This document shows positions 5,144 to 5,897 of a stretch of DNA of 5,897 nt, in pieces. The stretch's first letter is position 1; each line of letters starts with the position of its first letter. Both the position numbers and the translations under genes were made by a program. The notes beneath the pieces were generated by a model. It was not told the origin of the DNA. It was given only the letters and a program-made list of their open reading frames with translations, and searched no databases. Location: assembly GCA_934716995.1 (NCBI GenBank), contig CAKUYO010000079.1, positions 1 to 5,897 on the forward strand, written 5' to 3'. Origin of the DNA: an uncultured Bacteroidales bacterium (GTDB lineage Bacteria > Bacteroidota > Bacteroidia > Bacteroidales > Paludibacteraceae).

Positions 5144-5216
5144 TTAGTCTCAAAAAAAGCTTTTAGGTTGTCACATTGGTTTTGTCGCACACGGATAGCA
5201 CTGAGAACACGGATGT
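5144..5216. other. Non-coding spacer within the repeat island
   Basis: No gene is visible. AAAAGCTTTT (5155-5164) is a 10-bp palindrome. The fragment TTGTCGCACACGGAT (5182-5196) resembles the TTGTCGCACGGAAT part of the 83-bp repeat, suggesting a degraded copy. Confidence 0.35.
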
Positions 5217-5242
5217 GGAGCCTAATTCGGCTCTGCTGCTTG
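5217..5242. repeat. Relic of the 65-bp repeat
   Basis: This stretch matches 78-103 of the first 65-bp copy at 25 of 26 positions. The single change is in the loop, so the GAGCC/GGCTC stem is kept. Beyond it the match decays through GCGTTTTTGCG to a final GAATAG. Confidence 0.8.
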
Positions 5243-5260
5243 CGTTTTTGCGTGAATAGT

Positions 5261-5343
5261 TTATCCTACAGAATTTAAACGGATGTAGCGGACAAAGGAG
5301 ATACGGAGGCTTGTCGCACGGAATGTAAACGGAAGGCTGGCGC
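5261..5343. repeat. 83-bp dispersed repeat, copy B
   Basis: Same orientation as copy A at 2024-2106, with only 4 differences in 83 bases. It abuts the second long hairpin element directly. Confidence 0.92.
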
Positions 5344-5472
5344 TGTATGAAAGAAAAAACAACAAATACAACAGATACAACAAATACAACCGTAGGTGAA
5401 AGATTATGCTACGAATATTTTGAGCATAAAACTATCTGAGGTTGTATTTGGTGTATGAGTTGTATTTGTTGT
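5343..5472. repeat. Long inverted-repeat (hairpin) element, copy 2
   Basis: The arms 5359-5391 and 5440-5472 are reverse complements at 30 of 33 positions. The left arm contains the 9-base series AATACAACA, GATACAACA, AATACAACC. An inner perfect hairpin, TTATGCT (5404-5410) with AGCATAA (5423-5429), sits in the centre. The left end (5343-5365) is identical to 226-248 of copy 1. No open reading frame spans it. Confidence 0.87.
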
Positions 5473-5473
5473 C

Positions 5474-5513
5474 TTAAAATCTCAAGCGAGTTGTTGTTTT
5501 TTAAATCTCAAGC
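5474..5513. repeat. Short duplicated motif ending in ATCTCAAGC
   Basis: TTAAAATCTCAAGC (5474-5487) and TTTAAATCTCAAGC (5500-5513) are 26 bases apart. They match, inverted, the CTTGAG-containing start of the half element at 1956. The second copy runs into the stop codon of the remnant frame at 5513-5515, so repeat DNA abuts that gene directly. Confidence 0.6.
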
Positions 5514-5629
5514 TATTGGTAGTTTTCTTCAATGACTCTCATTATTTTCTTAATCCAATAATCATCGATTTCTACCTTTTCGGCATACGCCTTGAAATTC
5601 ATTACCACTTCTGTAACTTCATCTATGCC
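5513..5629 (-). pseudogene. Short gene remnant, possibly the C-terminal end of a HipA kinase
   Basis: On the minus strand a frame runs from after TAA (5630-5632) to TAG (5513-5515). From ATG 5602 it encodes 29 residues, MNFKAYAEKVEIDDYWIKKI and nine more; the upstream part reads GIDEVTEVV. The composition is that of a real soluble protein rather than random frame noise. It overlaps the end of the HipB-like gene by 11 bases in another frame, where hipA normally follows. Bacteroidota HipA proteins often end in a segment with a 'YA...' motif followed by an amphipathic helix, which this resembles loosely. I infer that most of a hipA gene was deleted, leaving the tail. It could also be an unrelated small gene. 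Confidence 0.3.
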
Positions 5630-5897
5630 TTACCCTTTCTTTCTTATCGTTCATTTTCTTAATTTGGTTGGGCAAAATAGGTAGTGGGGGCAACAGCTTT
5701 TCTACTTCTTGTAGGAAACCGATGCTCCTTAATAATGAAAGGATTGTGCCAAAACCGATGTTTCTTGCCTCACCTTTCTCGAACTGGCTGATGGTGAATA
5801 TGCTCACACCAGCTTTTGCAGCCACCTCCTTTTGAGTGAGATTGCTGAACAAACGATATTCTTTGAATCGTGCTCCCAATTCTGATATTATCTCAGA
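5619..5897 (-). CDS. XRE-family helix-turn-helix regulator, HipB-like (start beyond window)
   Basis: Ninety-two residues are visible and the frame is still open at the window edge (reading SEIISELGARFKEYR), so the true start lies beyond 5897. The DNA-binding domain spans visible residues ~7-60: TQKEVAAKAG (21-30) is helix 2, and VSIFTISQFEKG (31-42) holds the recognition helix and the typical FEKG turn. A short tail, LLPPLPILP then the basic KKERVRHR, follows. This type of XRE protein in Bacteroidota usually lies directly upstream of a HipA-family kinase, acting as its antitoxin and as repressor of the operon. Here no intact hipA follows; only a short remnant frame and repeat DNA do. It may therefore be an orphan antitoxin or a stand-alone regulator. 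Its promoter is outside the window. The TTG at 5879 is not a credible start because helix 1 extends upstream of it. Confidence 0.85.
   Translation of the reverse strand, partial: SEIISELGARFKEYRLFSNLTQKEVAAKAGVSIFTISQFEKGEARNIGFGTILSLLRSIGFLQEVEKLLPPLPILPNQIKKMNDKKERVRHR

Noticed and set aside
5036..5278. Plus-strand open frame of 80 codons
   Set aside because: It begins inside the terminator stem and reads through the 22-bp palindromic array and repeat relics; its YYFAKYHVILCKVS stretch is only translated repeat.
5877..5879. TTG start for the HipB-like gene
   Set aside because: The upstream codons SEIISE continue the expected first helix, so the gene extends past the window edge.

Overview
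The window looks like accessory DNA from a Bacteroidota genome, most likely Prevotella/Segatella or a close relative. The evidence is AT-rich DNA, promoters of the Bacteroides type (TTTG about 20 bp upstream of TAnnTTTG), starts without clear Shine-Dalgarno sequences, a surface protein ending in a type IX secretion (T9SS)-like tail, and an XRE regulator of the type found beside HipA kinases. No database search was possible, so the genus is an inference.

Layout. Positions 1-378 are non-coding and hold a 65-bp tandem repeat followed by a long hairpin element. Positions 379-1930 hold two tandem toxin-antitoxin-like cassettes, each a ~75-aa antitoxin candidate followed by a ~140-aa PIN-domain ribonuclease. 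The cassettes begin with a 144-bp block that is identical in both; it carries the promoter and the first 12 antitoxin codons. Beyond it the two proteins are only about 50% identical. Positions 1931-2306 hold a half hairpin element, an 83-bp repeat and a promoter region. A promoter near 2307-2314 then drives a ~225-nt leader, a 743-aa secreted multidomain protein (2547-4778) and a 61-aa small protein (4799-4984), closed by a strong terminator at 5016-5050. Positions 5051-5513 are a repeat island: a 22-bp palindromic array, a relic of the 65-bp repeat, the second 83-bp repeat and a second long hairpin element. On the minus strand at the right edge are a HipB-like XRE regulator cut by the window end and a short remnant that may be the C-terminus of a lost hipA.

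Working together. Each antitoxin-PIN pair is an operon with overlapping or 7-bp spaced genes. The identical leading block means homologous recombination between the cassettes could remove or add one without leaving a scar. The surface protein and the 61-aa protein form one transcription unit. The same few repeat families recur in all three non-coding regions, and members of one of them border the cassette pair on both sides. The window's most notable feature is therefore a small modular PIN cassette array set inside mosaic repeat islands.
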